From NCBI RefSeq assembly GCF_018310345.1, contig NZ_JAGXBY010000006.1:105223-169222 (forward strand): a DNA stretch of 64,000 nt. Reading direction: 5' to 3'. Position numbers and translations under genes: made by a program. Of this stretch, positions 46,468-55,136 are shown in pieces. Within the stretch, counting starts at the first letter, position 1, and the number at the start of each line of letters is the position of its first letter. The DNA is from Ornithinibacillus massiliensis. GTDB lineage: Bacteria; Bacillota; Bacilli; Bacillales; Amphibacillaceae. The notes below the pieces were generated by a model. It did no database searches, was not told the DNA's origin, and saw nothing but the letters and a program-made list of their open reading frames with translations.

Positions 46468-46556
46468 TTTTACGAAAAAGGCAAACTTATCCGAAAGGGA
46501 AGGACGCAAAGCCGAGGGCCTAAAGCACTATTGTTATGGCAGCCTAGCTACCGGAG
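46468..46556 (+). ncRNA. c-di-GMP-I (GEMM) riboswitch upstream of the PilZ-like gene
   Basis: The conserved GEMM core is present: AAAGGCAAACTTATCCGAAA, GGGAAGGACGCAAAGCC, then GGGCCTAAAGCAC, a variable loop, and ATGGCAGCCTAGCTACC. A TATAAT at 46445-46450 is a plausible -10 for its promoter. A terminator hairpin follows at 46579-46607, so it probably works by transcription termination. Confidence 0.93.
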
Positions 46557-46578
46557 AAAACTGGGACTAGAGTATGAT

Positions 46579-46607
46579 AGGAGGACCTTTTCTTTGGTTC
46601 TCCTTTT
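46579..46607 (+). terminator. Expression-platform terminator of riboswitch 1
   Basis: GGAGGACC (46580-46587) pairs with GGTTCTCC (46596-46603) with one G-T pair, followed by TTTTAATT. Confidence 0.75.
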
Positions 46608-46610
46608 AAT

Positions 46611-46700
46611 TAGCAGATGGGAAGAATAAACAGCTTTCCCGCCAGCATAGAAAAACGAACATATTCGTTAAAGGGCAACCAAATGAGCGTTTTTCTAATG
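46611..46700. repeat. Dispersed hairpin element, copy 2
   Basis: Homologous to 34121-34212: GCAGATGGGAAG, CTTTCCCGCCAGCATAGAAAA, ATTCGTTAAAGGGCAACC, and GCGTTTTTCT. It lies between the riboswitch terminator and the PilZ-like gene, so it is part of that leader. AGAAAAACG/CGTTTTTCT can pair. Confidence 0.65.
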
Positions 46701-46758
46701 TGATAGTGGACCTAGGTATTTTCGAAAACCTACTTATTTATATAAGGAGGTGTTTGAA

Positions 46759-47319
46759 ATGGATGATAAAGTTTGGATTTCTATTCTAATGGTTGTTGTT
46801 TTTCTATTCATATTGCTATTATTCTTTCTTATTAAACAGGTAATTAAAAAGTATCAGCCTAAAGATAACACTACTATAGATAGGAACGAAGTAGAGAACC
46901 ATCCTACTTTAACTAGTGTAACTCTAAGCGGAAATGACCAGGTAAGTGTAGAGGGTATCACCTGTTTTGTTGAATTTCTCGATGTAGATAATGAGAAATT
47001 GAATCCGAATTTTATACAGGGTGTTTTAAAAAATGTTAGTCTTGACGGTGTAACGTTTGTGTGTGATGTTGAATATCCGATAATCGATGATATGACCATA
47101 AAGATTCGTTTTTCCCTAAAGGATACGGTGTTTATTTTGAAAGGAAGAATCATTCGGAAGGAATTATATCAGGAAAGTGATCGATTTGGATATAGAGTAG
47201 TATTTACAAATTCGTATGAGGAAGACCGAGAATTATTACATCAGATACTAGAAAAGATATTGGTGGAGAAGCGAAAAAAGTTGAAATCTAATCGAGGATG
47301 TGGGGAGTCTATGGTCTAG
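46759..47319 (+). CDS. Membrane-anchored PilZ-like protein under riboswitch control
   Basis: About 186 residues. One N-terminal membrane helix (about 5-26) is followed by a charged linker and a PilZ-like beta-barrel from about residue 70. KNVSLDGVTF matches the N-x-S-x-x-G part of PilZ; the R-x-x-x-R c-di-GMP motif expected ahead of it is not clear, so binding is uncertain. GTG 46750 is possible, but AAGGAGG is spaced 8 bases from ATG 46759. It lies downstream of a c-di-GMP-I riboswitch and upstream of flagellin, which suggests a motility or surface role. Confidence 0.7.
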   Translation: MDDKVWISILMVVVFLFILLLFFLIKQVIKKYQPKDNTTIDRNEVENHPTLTSVTLSGNDQVSVEGITCFVEFLDVDNEKLNPNFIQGVLKNVSLDGVTFVCDVEYPIIDDMTIKIRFSLKDTVFILKGRIIRKELYQESDRFGYRVVFTNSYEEDRELLHQILEKILVEKRKKLKSNRGCGESMV

Positions 47320-47389
47320 TACCATGGGCTTTTTTGTTGATTGGAATGGAGTGAACTACAAAAAAGAATAATTTTTTTTAAAAAAAGAT

Positions 47390-47415
47390 TAAACATCTAT
47401 TTTTCATGCCGATAT
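47390..47415 (+). promoter_or_regulatory. SigD promoter of flagellin
   Basis: TAAA (47390-47393), 14-base spacer, GCCGATAT (47408-47415): the flagellar sigma-D consensus with a perfect -10. It gives a leader of about 140 bases before hag. Confidence 0.85.
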
Positions 47416-47564
47416 AATAGGTACAACATCATGATGATGTAAAAAATGTTTTGGCCAAACATTTTACTTTACTAAGTTAATAACTCTAATAGGAGTTGTT
47501 ATAGATGCGAGCCATATGGATGTGACTCGCAAAATAAAAACAAAATACATGGAGGTATGTAAAC

Positions 47565-48401
47565 ATGATTATCAATCACAATATTTCTGCATTAAATGCA
47601 CACCGTCAATTAGGTGTAAACACAGGAGCTACTCAAAACTCTTTAGAAAAACTATCTTCTGGTCTTCGTATCAACCGTGCTGGAGATGATGCTGCAGGTC
47701 TAGCAATCTCTGAAAAAATGCGTGGACAAATTCGCGGTTTAGAAATGGCATCTAAGAATGCTCAAGATGGTATTTCTTTAATCCAAACTGCTGAAGGTGC
47801 TTTAACTGAAACTCATTCAATTTTACAACGTATGCGTGAGTTAACTGTACAAGCGGGTAACCTTGGAACTCAAGAAAGTGATGATTTATCTGCAATCCAA
47901 GATGAAATCACTGCACTTATTGAAGAAATTGATGGAATTGCTGAGCGTACTCAGTTTAACGGTAAAGGCTTACTAGATGGATCTTTTGCTGCAGGTGAAA
48001 GCGAATTAGTATTCCAAATCGGTGCTAATCAAAACCAAAACCTTGTTGTAAACATTAATGATATGGGTGCTGAAGCATTAGAAGTAAAAGATATTGATGT
48101 ATCTAGCTTTACAGAAAGCTCACATTTTGATGCTGCTGTAGGTAAAATTGATGCTGCTATCAAATCTGTTTCTGAACAACGTTCTGGTCTTGGTGCAGTT
48201 CAAAATCGTCTTGAGCACACAATCAACAACCTAGGTGCTTCTCAAGAAAACCTAACTGCTGCTGAATCTCGTATCCGTGACGTTGATATGGCTAAAGAAA
48301 TGATGGAATTCACTAAGAATAACATCCTAACTCAAGCAGCACAATCAATGTTAGCTCAAGCTAACCAACAACCTCAAGGTGTATTACAATTACTTCGTTA
48401 A
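47565..48401 (+). CDS. hag: Flagellin
   Basis: A 278-residue flagellin. The conserved N-terminal D0/D1 region (MIINHNISALNAHRQLG; SSGLRINRAGDDAAGLAISE) and C-terminal D1/D0 region (SRIRDVDMAKEMMEFTKNNI to the LLR end) leave only a short central part, as in Bacillus Hag. It is secreted by the flagellar export system and polymerises into the filament. Transcription is from the SigD promoter at 47390. The leader has a TGGAGG ribosome site, the kind of GGA-containing site CsrA blocks in B. subtilis hag. Strong codon bias suggests high expression. Confidence 0.97.
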   Translation: MIINHNISALNAHRQLGVNTGATQNSLEKLSSGLRINRAGDDAAGLAISEKMRGQIRGLEMASKNAQDGISLIQTAEGALTETHSILQRMRELTVQAGNLGTQESDDLSAIQDEITALIEEIDGIAERTQFNGKGLLDGSFAAGESELVFQIGANQNQNLVVNINDMGAEALEVKDIDVSSFTESSHFDAAVGKIDAAIKSVSEQRSGLGAVQNRLEHTINNLGASQENLTAAESRIRDVDMAKEMMEFTKNNILTQAAQSMLAQANQQPQGVLQLLR

Positions 48402-48426
48402 TTAGTAGATTTTAGAGGTTTATAAT

Positions 48427-48471
48427 AAAAAAATTGGCGTACCAGATAATAATTGGTACGCCAATTTTTTA
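48427..48471 (+). terminator. Terminator of flagellin
   Basis: AAAAAATTGGCGTACCA pairs with TGGTACGCCAATTTTTT across a short loop; a very strong intrinsic terminator. Confidence 0.93.
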
Positions 48472-48506
48472 TTGTTATACTCCGTTTAAATCCTCGCCTT
48501 ATTCCC

Positions 48507-48533
48507 TAAACAAATTATTATTTAATCCGATAT
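48507..48533 (+). promoter_or_regulatory. SigD-like promoter of the double ATP-grasp gene
   Basis: TAAA (48507-48510), exactly 15-base spacer, TCCGATAT (48526-48533), one change from GCCGATAT. It predicts a start near 48541, 36 bases before the ATG. This places the gene in the flagellar regulon. Confidence 0.65.
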
Positions 48534-48576
48534 TAATATTATGTAATTTACAACCTATATTAAAGGAGTTTCATCT

Positions 48577-51105
48577 ATGACCAAGTTAGAAGAAAATACT
48601 ATTTTTCAGGTAAAAAATATTATAGATACATTAATTGAAGCAACTAGTCACTTTTCAAAATTAGTTAAACAGAAGGAATTAAACCAATGTATCTTCATGT
48701 TTAGTTCAATCGTAGATGGTGTTACTGCTATTGAGAAAGTAACAGCTAACTCTAATTTAACATTAGGACAAAAGGAAAAAAAGAAAATTGAAAATACATT
48801 ATTATTAATTGCTCAAGAGTTAGAGACAAATAATTTAATAAAAATTGCTGAAATAATACAGTTTTCATTAATGCCTCTCTTAAAACAATGGCAAAAAGAA
48901 TTTGAAGTAGATGAGATCGGTTTACTAAATAAAGATATTACTATCGGTGTCTATTTAAGTGAATCTAACCCAAGAATTGCTTATCCTAAACCTAGAATTG
49001 ATGCTTTAGTTGAGGAAGCAGAGAAACAGGGAGTAACCCTATTATTCTTTTCCTCATCAGGTGTTAACATGGATGCTAAGCAAGTTACGGGAGAAGTATT
49101 CCAAAATGGAAAGTGGCAAGAGGTTACTTCTTCTTTTCCAAATGTCATTCATAACATAGGAATAGCATCTCGAGAGCGACAAACTATTACGGAAAGGAAG
49201 TTGCGAAGAGAGGTTCCTTTTACTAGTTTTGGAGTTGGAAACAAATTTTATTTACCAAAAATAGTAGTGGAAAATAGGAAGTTTGCAGAGCTACTAGTCC
49301 CTTTTAAAATAATTACTGATGAAGATAGAATATTAGAGTTTTTAAATGAAAATCAAAAAGGTGTATTAAAACCTATAATGGGTAGACAAGGTCTCTTTAT
49401 ATATTATGTAGAAAAGAACGGTAATCACTTTATAATTCACGAAGATAAGAAAGAACGGATCCTAGGAAAAGAAAAATTCACCATGTGGATTCAAGACGTT
49501 ATTCTAAAGAACAAAAATAGCTATATGATTCAAAAATATATTCATGCTCGTACTAATGCTGGTGAACCATTTGATATTCGAGCTCATGTTCAAAAGAATA
49601 ATGAAGGAAAGTGGCAGATAACCAAAATCTATCCGCGCATAGGTAATAAGAAAAGTATTTTGAGTAATATCAGTCGAGGTGGTAGAACTCAAGAACTTGA
49701 CGTTTTTTTGACGAACGAGTATGGTGCAAAGGGTAAACAGTATGCGGAAGAACTAAGGAAGCTTTCTCTAGATATAACGTATCATTTAGATAAACTCTAT
49801 GGTTTGGTTTTAGATGAGTTAGGATTAGATTTAGCCATTGATAAAAACGGCCGTTTTTGGCTTCATGAAGTAAATAATGGACCACAATCCACCTATCATG
49901 AGAAAGAAAGAGCTATTAATACAATCGGTTACGCAATTTATATTGCTAAGAATGGAATATTCCTAACCAATAGTTTTCAAAAGCAAAGTAAAAGTATAGG
50001 GAATTTTGATTCCCGAAACTCGAATCTAGAATGGGCGGAACTAGATAATCGAGTAAGTATTGGAATGTTAGTTCAGGAAAATGAGATAAATAATTTAACG
50101 ATTGCTTGTGCGTATGTTGCAAAGTATGAAAATGTACACTTTTTTTATTTTACTCCTAAGGATATAGATTATGATGAAATGTGTATAAGAGGATACTTTT
50201 ATCAAAATAAAGAATGGGTACCTATGATTGTAAATTATCCTGATGTAATTTATGATCGTTTACGAGCAAGAGGAATTGAGGGCTTTCATACAGTTTATGA
50301 AGAACTAGAGGGAATTCCATTTACTAATCAATTCTATGGAAATTCGATTAGTAAACTAGAAGTTTATGATAAATTAAGTGCAATAGAACAACTTAGTGAT
50401 ATTATGATTCCTTATCAAAAAGTTAATCGATTGAAAGATATATTCCATTACATTCAAGAGTACGGTTCAGTAATCTTAAAACCGGAAGTAGGTTCATTTG
50501 CAAAAGGTGTACGCTATATTGAAAAATTGAATATTGATAGATATAGAGTGGCTGATGGAGAAAATGTTAATGAACTGAGTGAATTATCATTATCGAAGTA
50601 TATAAGAGACGTTATTAAAAAAGGCACTTTTATTGTACAAAAGTATATAGAAACAAGAACAAAAGAAGGTAATCCGTTTGATATCCGTGTCCATATGATG
50701 AAGGATGGAAATGGAGAATGGTCATTTGTTAATAAACACCCTAGAATTGGTACTAATTATGCAACTATTACAGTCTTTAGAAGTGGTGGATATGTTGGAG
50801 AGTTAGTAGCTTTCTTAAATAGGAATTATTCTCAAGATAAGTCGAGTATCCTTGTAAGTAAAATTGAGGAAAGAGCTCTAAATATTGCGAGTGAATTTGA
50901 TGCCCTGTACGAAAACAAAATAAGTGAATTAGGTATCGACTTAGCAATAGACAAGGATTTAAATATATATCTAATTGAAGTTAATGTTAATAAACCTGGG
51001 ATTGTGTATTATGAATTCGAAGTTGCTAAGCACGCCATTCCGTATGCTAAATATTTATCTCAAAAGAATTCAACTAACAATCAAAAGAAAATGGAAACTT
51101 TTTGA
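48577..51105 (+). CDS. Double YheC/YheD ATP-grasp protein with helical N-terminal domain
   Basis: An 842-residue protein. Residues 1-115 are helical, charged and unrecognised. Two YheC/YheD-type modules follow, about 120-470 and 490-830. Module 1 has LKPIMGRQG (264), QKYIHARTNAGEPFDIRAHV (318) and AIDKNGRFWLHEVNNGP (419). Module 2 has LKPEVGSFAKG (634), QKYIETRTKEGNPFDIRVHM (688) and AIDKDLNIYLIEVNVNKPG (789). Nucleotide-contact and metal-ligand positions (final E and N) are kept in both, so both may ligate a carboxylate with ATP. Known YheC/YheD proteins are single-module and spore-coat associated. Here the gene follows flagellin, has a SigD-like promoter and AAAGGAG, and seems AT-richer than its neighbours. 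Substrate unknown. Confidence 0.8.
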   Translation: MTKLEENTIFQVKNIIDTLIEATSHFSKLVKQKELNQCIFMFSSIVDGVTAIEKVTANSNLTLGQKEKKKIENTLLLIAQELETNNLIKIAEIIQFSLMPLLKQWQKEFEVDEIGLLNKDITIGVYLSESNPRIAYPKPRIDALVEEAEKQGVTLLFFSSSGVNMDAKQVTGEVFQNGKWQEVTSSFPNVIHNIGIASRERQTITERKLRREVPFTSFGVGNKFYLPKIVVENRKFAELLVPFKIITDEDRILEFLNENQKGVLKPIMGRQGLFIYYVEKNGNHFIIHEDKKERILGKEKFTMWIQDVILKNKNSYMIQKYIHARTNAGEPFDIRAHVQKNNEGKWQITKIYPRIGNKKSILSNISRGGRTQELDVFLTNEYGAKGKQYAEELRKLSLDITYHLDKLYGLVLDELGLDLAIDKNGRFWLHEVNNGPQSTYHEKERAINTIGYAIYIAKNGIFLTNSFQKQSKSIGNFDSRNSNLEWAELDNRVSIGMLVQENEINNLTIACAYVAKYENVHFFYFTPKDIDYDEMCIRGYFYQNKEWVPMIVNYPDVIYDRLRARGIEGFHTVYEELEGIPFTNQFYGNSISKLEVYDKLSAIEQLSDIMIPYQKVNRLKDIFHYIQEYGSVILKPEVGSFAKGVRYIEKLNIDRYRVADGENVNELSELSLSKYIRDVIKKGTFIVQKYIETRTKEGNPFDIRVHMMKDGNGEWSFVNKHPRIGTNYATITVFRSGGYVGELVAFLNRNYSQDKSSILVSKIEERALNIASEFDALYENKISELGIDLAIDKDLNIYLIEVNVNKPGIVYYEFEVAKHAIPYAKYLSQKNSTNNQKKMETF

Positions 51106-51191
51106 AAGTGATATTATTTACTAATAATCTCTTGGATAATAAGTAAAGTGTAAGGTCGGGGATGTATAGATGTTCAAAAGAGATTATATTT

Positions 51192-51223
51192 AAGGACTCT
51201 AGTTTCTAGAGTCCTTCTATTTT
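51192..51223 (+). terminator. Terminator after the double ATP-grasp gene
   Basis: AAGGACTCTAG-TTT-CTAGAGTCCTT, an 11-bp perfect stem followed by CTATTTT. Confidence 0.85.
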
Positions 51224-51324
51224 ACAGCTAAAAACATAGTTGTTATTAAATAAATGACTTTATATACGGCTGAAATAAATTATTATAAATTACTATAATA
51301 CCCCTTTACTTCTAAAATGTAATG

Positions 51325-51332
51325 GCCGATAT
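51325..51332 (+). promoter_or_regulatory. SigD-type -10 box upstream of the motAB riboswitch
   Basis: A perfect GCCGATAT. A good TAAA is not found at the right spacing (TTAC is there), so the promoter is only partial to consensus. Its start would be about 30 bases before the riboswitch. Confidence 0.5.
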
Positions 51333-51370
51333 ATACAATAGAGAAAAACTTTAATCTCACACATAATCCA

Positions 51371-51457
51371 AATCGACAAAGGCAAACTTACTGAAAAGTA
51401 AGGACGCAAAGCCATGGGTCTAAGGTCTAGTAGACTAAGATTGCCAGGTTACCAAGT
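51371..51457 (+). ncRNA. c-di-GMP-I (GEMM) riboswitch upstream of motAB
   Basis: The core has AAAGGCAAACTTACTGAAAA, GTAAGGACGCAAAGCCATGG, GTCTAAGGTC and TTGCCAGGTTACC, as in GEMM class I RNAs. A terminator at 51482-51510 lies between it and motA, so c-di-GMP should set transcription of the stator genes. Confidence 0.94.
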
Positions 51458-51481
51458 ATAGAATCTATAACATTCTATTTG

Positions 51482-51510
51482 GCTATTCTTTCTAGAAGAA
51501 TAGCTTTTTT
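51482..51510 (+). terminator. Expression-platform terminator of riboswitch 2
   Basis: GCTATTCTT-TCTAG-AAGAATAGC, a perfect 9-bp stem followed by six T residues, 23 bases before motA. GATTCTATACTT-like sequence between aptamer and hairpin could pair alternatively. Confidence 0.85.
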
Positions 51511-51533
51511 AATTCACATATGGAGGTCTACAC

Positions 51534-52325
51534 ATGGATAAATCATCATTAATAGGAATTATACTAGGGATCCTTGCAGTTGGGGTCGGAATGGTACTGA
51601 AGGGTGTTGGTCTTGGAGCATTGATAAATCCTGCTGCCATTCTCATTATTCTTGTAGGAACAGCAGCTTCTGTCATTATTGCCTTCCCAACCAGAACACT
51701 GAAAAGAATACCAGCACTCTTCAAGATTCTATTTACCGAAAGGAAAGAACAAAGTGCAGAAGAATTAATTGATACATTCTCTGATATGGCTGATATAGCT
51801 AGAAAGGAAGGGATTTTATCTTTAGAAAGTCAATTGGATAAAATTGAAGATCCATTTTTAGCGTCAGGATTACAGCTTGCAGTGGATGGGCAAACTCCGG
51901 AATTTATCCGAGATGTCATGATGGAGAAAATTGATGCCATGGAAAAACGCCATGAAGAAGGTGCAGCTATTTTTTCTCAAGCTGGTACATATGCTCCAAC
52001 ACTGGGGGTACTTGGTGCAGTGGTAGGTTTAATAGCAGCTCTAGCGGATATGTCTGATATTGAAGCACTAGGAAAGGCAATCTCTGCAGCGTTTATCGCA
52101 ACATTACTTGGTATTTTTACTGGATATGTCATGTGGCATCCATTTGCCAATAAACTGAAGGCAAAGTCAAAGCATGAAGTAGAAATTAAAGAAATCATGA
52201 TTGAAGGTATTGTATCGATTACAGTTGGGGAGTCATCAAAAGTTCTAAGGGATAAGCTTGGTTCTTATCTAACGACAAAAGAATTAGAACGATTAAATCA
52301 GGAGCCGAAAAATGAAGAAGAATAA
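51534..52325 (+). CDS. motA: Flagellar motor stator protein MotA
   Basis: A 263-residue four-helix stator protein, very close in layout to B. subtilis MotA (MDKSSLIGIILGILAVGVG at the start; TYAPTLGVLGAVVGLIAAL near 157; ATLLGIFTGYVMWHPFANKL near 190). The cytoplasmic loop (about 60-140) contains the charged residues that contact FliG. It resembles MotA rather than the sodium-type MotP. GGAGG precedes the ATG. It overlaps motB by 14 bases, and both lie behind the c-di-GMP riboswitch. Confidence 0.95.
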   Translation: MDKSSLIGIILGILAVGVGMVLKGVGLGALINPAAILIILVGTAASVIIAFPTRTLKRIPALFKILFTERKEQSAEELIDTFSDMADIARKEGILSLESQLDKIEDPFLASGLQLAVDGQTPEFIRDVMMEKIDAMEKRHEEGAAIFSQAGTYAPTLGVLGAVVGLIAALADMSDIEALGKAISAAFIATLLGIFTGYVMWHPFANKLKAKSKHEVEIKEIMIEGIVSITVGESSKVLRDKLGSYLTTKELERLNQEPKNEEE

Positions 52326-53070
52326 ACGGAAAAAAGCGGAACATCATGTTGATGAATCGTGGTTACTCCCTTACTCTGATTTATTAACATTACTTGTTGC
52401 CTTGTTTATTGTCTTATTTGCTATGAGTGAGATAGATGTGAAGAAATATGAGGAACTGTCTACTTTCTTTAGAAGCGAGTTTTCCAGCGGGGATAAAGGG
52501 ATAATGGAACATCCTGTTCCTTCTCCTGAGCTGAAAGAACAACAAGAAGTGGAAGAACAAAATCAGAATCATAAAGATGGTCAACATGAGCTGCAAAATT
52601 TACAAGAGCTTCAAAAGAGAATCGATGCCTATATCCAAGAAAATGGTCTGTCGGAGTCACTTGGTACCAATCTATCTGGTGAAGGATTAATGATCACGAT
52701 CAAGAATGATATTTCCTTCGAGCCAGGTAGTGCAGAGGTTAATCAGGGCGGGATAAAGATTGCGAATGAGATATCGCGTCTGTTATATACAGATCCCCCT
52801 CATCAAGTAGTCATTAGTGGCCATACGGATGATGTTCCAATGAACAATGAACAATTTGGTTCGAATTGGGAGCTAAGTGTTATGCGCGCTGTAAACTTTA
52901 TGACGTTAATTTTAGATAATGAACAACTCGATCCAGCGAAATTTAGTGCAAAAGGATTCGGGGAGCATCAACCGCTTGTTCCAAATAACAGTGCGGAAAA
53001 TAGAGCAATAAATAGACGAGTGGAAGTACTAATTTTGCCTAATTACGACATCACAGAACATTTACCATAA
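52312..53070 (+). CDS. motB: Flagellar motor stator protein MotB
   Basis: A 252-residue protein with one membrane helix (about 20-41) carrying the ion-binding D23 in PYSDLLTLL. A linker (75-125) is followed by an OmpA-type peptidoglycan-binding domain with the signature SGHTDDVPMNN...NWELSVMRAVN (near 167-195). It anchors the stator to the wall. Resemblance to MotB rather than MotS suggests proton coupling, but the residues deciding this are not certain by eye. ATG 52312 lies within the end of motA, so translation is coupled. Confidence 0.94.
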   Translation: MKKNKRKKAEHHVDESWLLPYSDLLTLLVALFIVLFAMSEIDVKKYEELSTFFRSEFSSGDKGIMEHPVPSPELKEQQEVEEQNQNHKDGQHELQNLQELQKRIDAYIQENGLSESLGTNLSGEGLMITIKNDISFEPGSAEVNQGGIKIANEISRLLYTDPPHQVVISGHTDDVPMNNEQFGSNWELSVMRAVNFMTLILDNEQLDPAKFSAKGFGEHQPLVPNNSAENRAINRRVEVLILPNYDITEHLP

Positions 53071-53096
53071 CACATTATAATTGAGGAGAACGACTA

Positions 53097-54791
53097 ATGA
53101 AGAATTTATTTAATTTTAAATCGATACGCACTAGAATATTATTTTTATTTTCCACCGTATTATTTTTTGTTGTAATTTATTCGGCTTTTTCCTTATATTC
53201 AATTAATCTAATCAATAAGGAATCCAAAGAAATAGTAAACAAACAGCTAGCCCTACTTATGCTTGATGAGGATATATCCTATGATATGGCAAATCGCTCA
53301 GCATTATTAAGAGGATATTTCCTACTGGAGGATGAAAGTCTTCGTCAGCAATTTGAAAATGAAGTAGAGGCAAGTATTGCGTTAGAGAATGAACTGATGG
53401 AATTGAGTGATTCAGAAAGCACGAAGGAATTACTTAATAAGAAGTATGAGTGGGGAACATTAACGGATAAGGCACTACAAGCGTATGATCGTGGTGATAA
53501 AGAAGCAGCATTACAAATTATGCAAATGGAAGTAATGCCATTAGGAACAGAGATTACCCAAGGATTTGAAGAAGCTACCGAGCATCGTAAAGAGATTATT
53601 AATGAACTAGGACAGAATATGGTTAATGATGGTGAATTAATGATGGTTCTGACCATCATATTAAGTATTGCTAGCATCGTTATCGGAACGACATTGGCTA
53701 TTTTTGCTTCTAATATGATTGCGAAGCGAATAAAGCTGGTTATGGAGAGAATGCAGACCATTTCTGATGGCGATTTAAGCCAGGAAGATTTAATATCCAA
53801 TGACCGAGATGAAATTGGACAACTTGTTCATATGACGAATAAGATGAGTATGAGCATTCGGGCATTATTAAATCAAATCAAGTATGTATCGACAACCTTA
53901 GCTACCCAGAGTACCGAACTAACTCAGTCTACTAACGAAGTGAAAACAGGTGCCGAGCAAATAGCAATGACAATGGAAGAATTAGCTAACGGTACGGAAA
54001 CACAAGCAGATAGTGCAGGTGAATTATCATCGGCAATGAGTTCATTTGCTGTTCAAGTACAAGAGGCAGATGAAAGTGGCGCAGCAATTGAAACACACTC
54101 CAAGAATGTGCTTGACTTAACCAATACGGGAAGAGATTTAATGAAATCTTCAACCACACAAATGCGTAAAGTAGATGAAATTGTTCATGGTGCTGTAGGA
54201 AAAGTAGAAGGACTACATGAGCATACGCAAAAAATTACCAATCTAGTATCGATCATTAGGGATGTTGCAGAGCAAACTAATTTACTAGCATTAAACGCTG
54301 CAATTGAAGCGGCACGTGCTGGGGAACATGGGAAAGGCTTCGCAGTAGTTGCTGACGAGGTGAGAAAGTTAGCGGAGCAGGTTGCGCTATCGGTAAATGA
54401 TATAACAGACACGGTAATGAGTATTCAGTCGGAATCAACGCTTGTTACGGAGTCATTACAGGAAGGGTATAAAGAGGTTCAAATTGGTACAGAACAAATT
54501 GAATCTACTGGAGATACATTTAGTCAAATTACCGAAGCGGTTTCCAGTATGGTCGAAAACATTTCAACCATTACGAGCAACCTGTCCAGTATTGCTGCGA
54601 ACAGTCAAGAAATGAACGGATCTATCCAAGAGATTGCAGCTATTTCAGAGGAATCAGCTGCAGGGGTAGAGGAGACGTCAGCTTCTGCAGAACAGGTTAG
54701 AGGCTCAATGGAGGAAGTCGCTGATAGCTCCAAAAAACTAGCCACCCTAGCAGAGGAACTGAATGATTTAGTAGGTAATTTTAAATTATAG
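53097..54791 (+). CDS. Methyl-accepting chemotaxis protein
   Basis: A 564-residue transducer. Membrane helices lie at about 13-33 and 183-203, enclosing an extracellular four-helix-bundle-type sensor of about 150 residues. A HAMP domain (205-258) is followed by the signalling domain. The highly conserved hairpin tip, [24 protein letters not shown], spans about 393-416. It follows motB by 26 bases with its own GAGGAG and should be co-transcribed with motAB, so it also falls under riboswitch 2. The ligand is unknown. Confidence 0.94.
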   Translation: MKNLFNFKSIRTRILFLFSTVLFFVVIYSAFSLYSINLINKESKEIVNKQLALLMLDEDISYDMANRSALLRGYFLLEDESLRQQFENEVEASIALENELMELSDSESTKELLNKKYEWGTLTDKALQAYDRGDKEAALQIMQMEVMPLGTEITQGFEEATEHRKEIINELGQNMVNDGELMMVLTIILSIASIVIGTTLAIFASNMIAKRIKLVMERMQTISDGDLSQEDLISNDRDEIGQLVHMTNKMSMSIRALLNQIKYVSTTLATQSTELTQSTNEVKTGAEQIAMTMEELANGTETQADSAGELSSAMSSFAVQVQEADESGAAIETHSKNVLDLTNTGRDLMKSSTTQMRKVDEIVHGAVGKVEGLHEHTQKITNLVSIIRDVAEQTNLLALNAAIEAARAGEHGKGFAVVADEVRKLAEQVALSVNDITDTVMSIQSESTLVTESLQEGYKEVQIGTEQIESTGDTFSQITEAVSSMVENISTITSNLSSIAANSQEMNGSIQEIAAISEESAAGVEETSASAEQVRGSMEEVADSSKKLATLAEELNDLVGNFKL

Positions 54792-54796
54792 TAATG

Positions 54797-54839
54797 GATA
54801 CTAGACACATTTAGTGGAAAGTGTCTAGTATCTTTTTTT
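54797..54839 (+). terminator. Terminator of the motAB-mcp operon
   Basis: GATACTAGACAC (54797-54808) pairs perfectly with GTGTCTAGTATC (54821-54832), followed by seven T residues. Confidence 0.92.
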
Positions 54840-54932
54840 CCTATCATTACATCCTATATTTAATGATATTTTAGTTGCATTTATTACTAGATATGGTTTA
54901 ACATAACCTTATGTGAATAAATCGAAACACCA

Positions 54933-55015
54933 ACTGATAAAGGCAAACTATCTGAAAGGGTAGGACGCAAAGCTAAGGGTCTAAGGTCGTAATGGCTATG
55001 ATCGCCTGGTTGCCA
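54933..55015 (+). ncRNA. c-di-GMP-I (GEMM) riboswitch upstream of the LuxR-type regulator
   Basis: The core has AAAGGCAAACTATCTGAAAG, GGTAGGACGCAAAGCTAAGG, GTCTAAGGTCG and ATCGCCTGGTTGCC. It is the most divergent of the three but keeps the conserved positions. A terminator hairpin follows at 55038-55066. Confidence 0.92.
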
Positions 55016-55037
55016 AAATGGATTGTATCAATATTTT

Positions 55038-55066
55038 GGCTATTCTATTATGAATAGTCTTTTTTA
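55038..55066 (+). terminator. Expression-platform terminator of riboswitch 3
   Basis: GGCTATTC (55038-55045) pairs with GAATAGTC (55052-55059), with one G-T pair, followed by a T-tract. Confidence 0.75.
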
Positions 55067-55136
55067 ATGTGTAATTCATATTTTGGCAATTTCTACCATT
55101 TGTAATAGGGAAATAAATTTGATGGGAGAAGTGGCT

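Noticed and set aside
53345..53800. 151-codon minus-strand frame
   Set aside because: Antisense shadow of the chemotaxis receptor gene.
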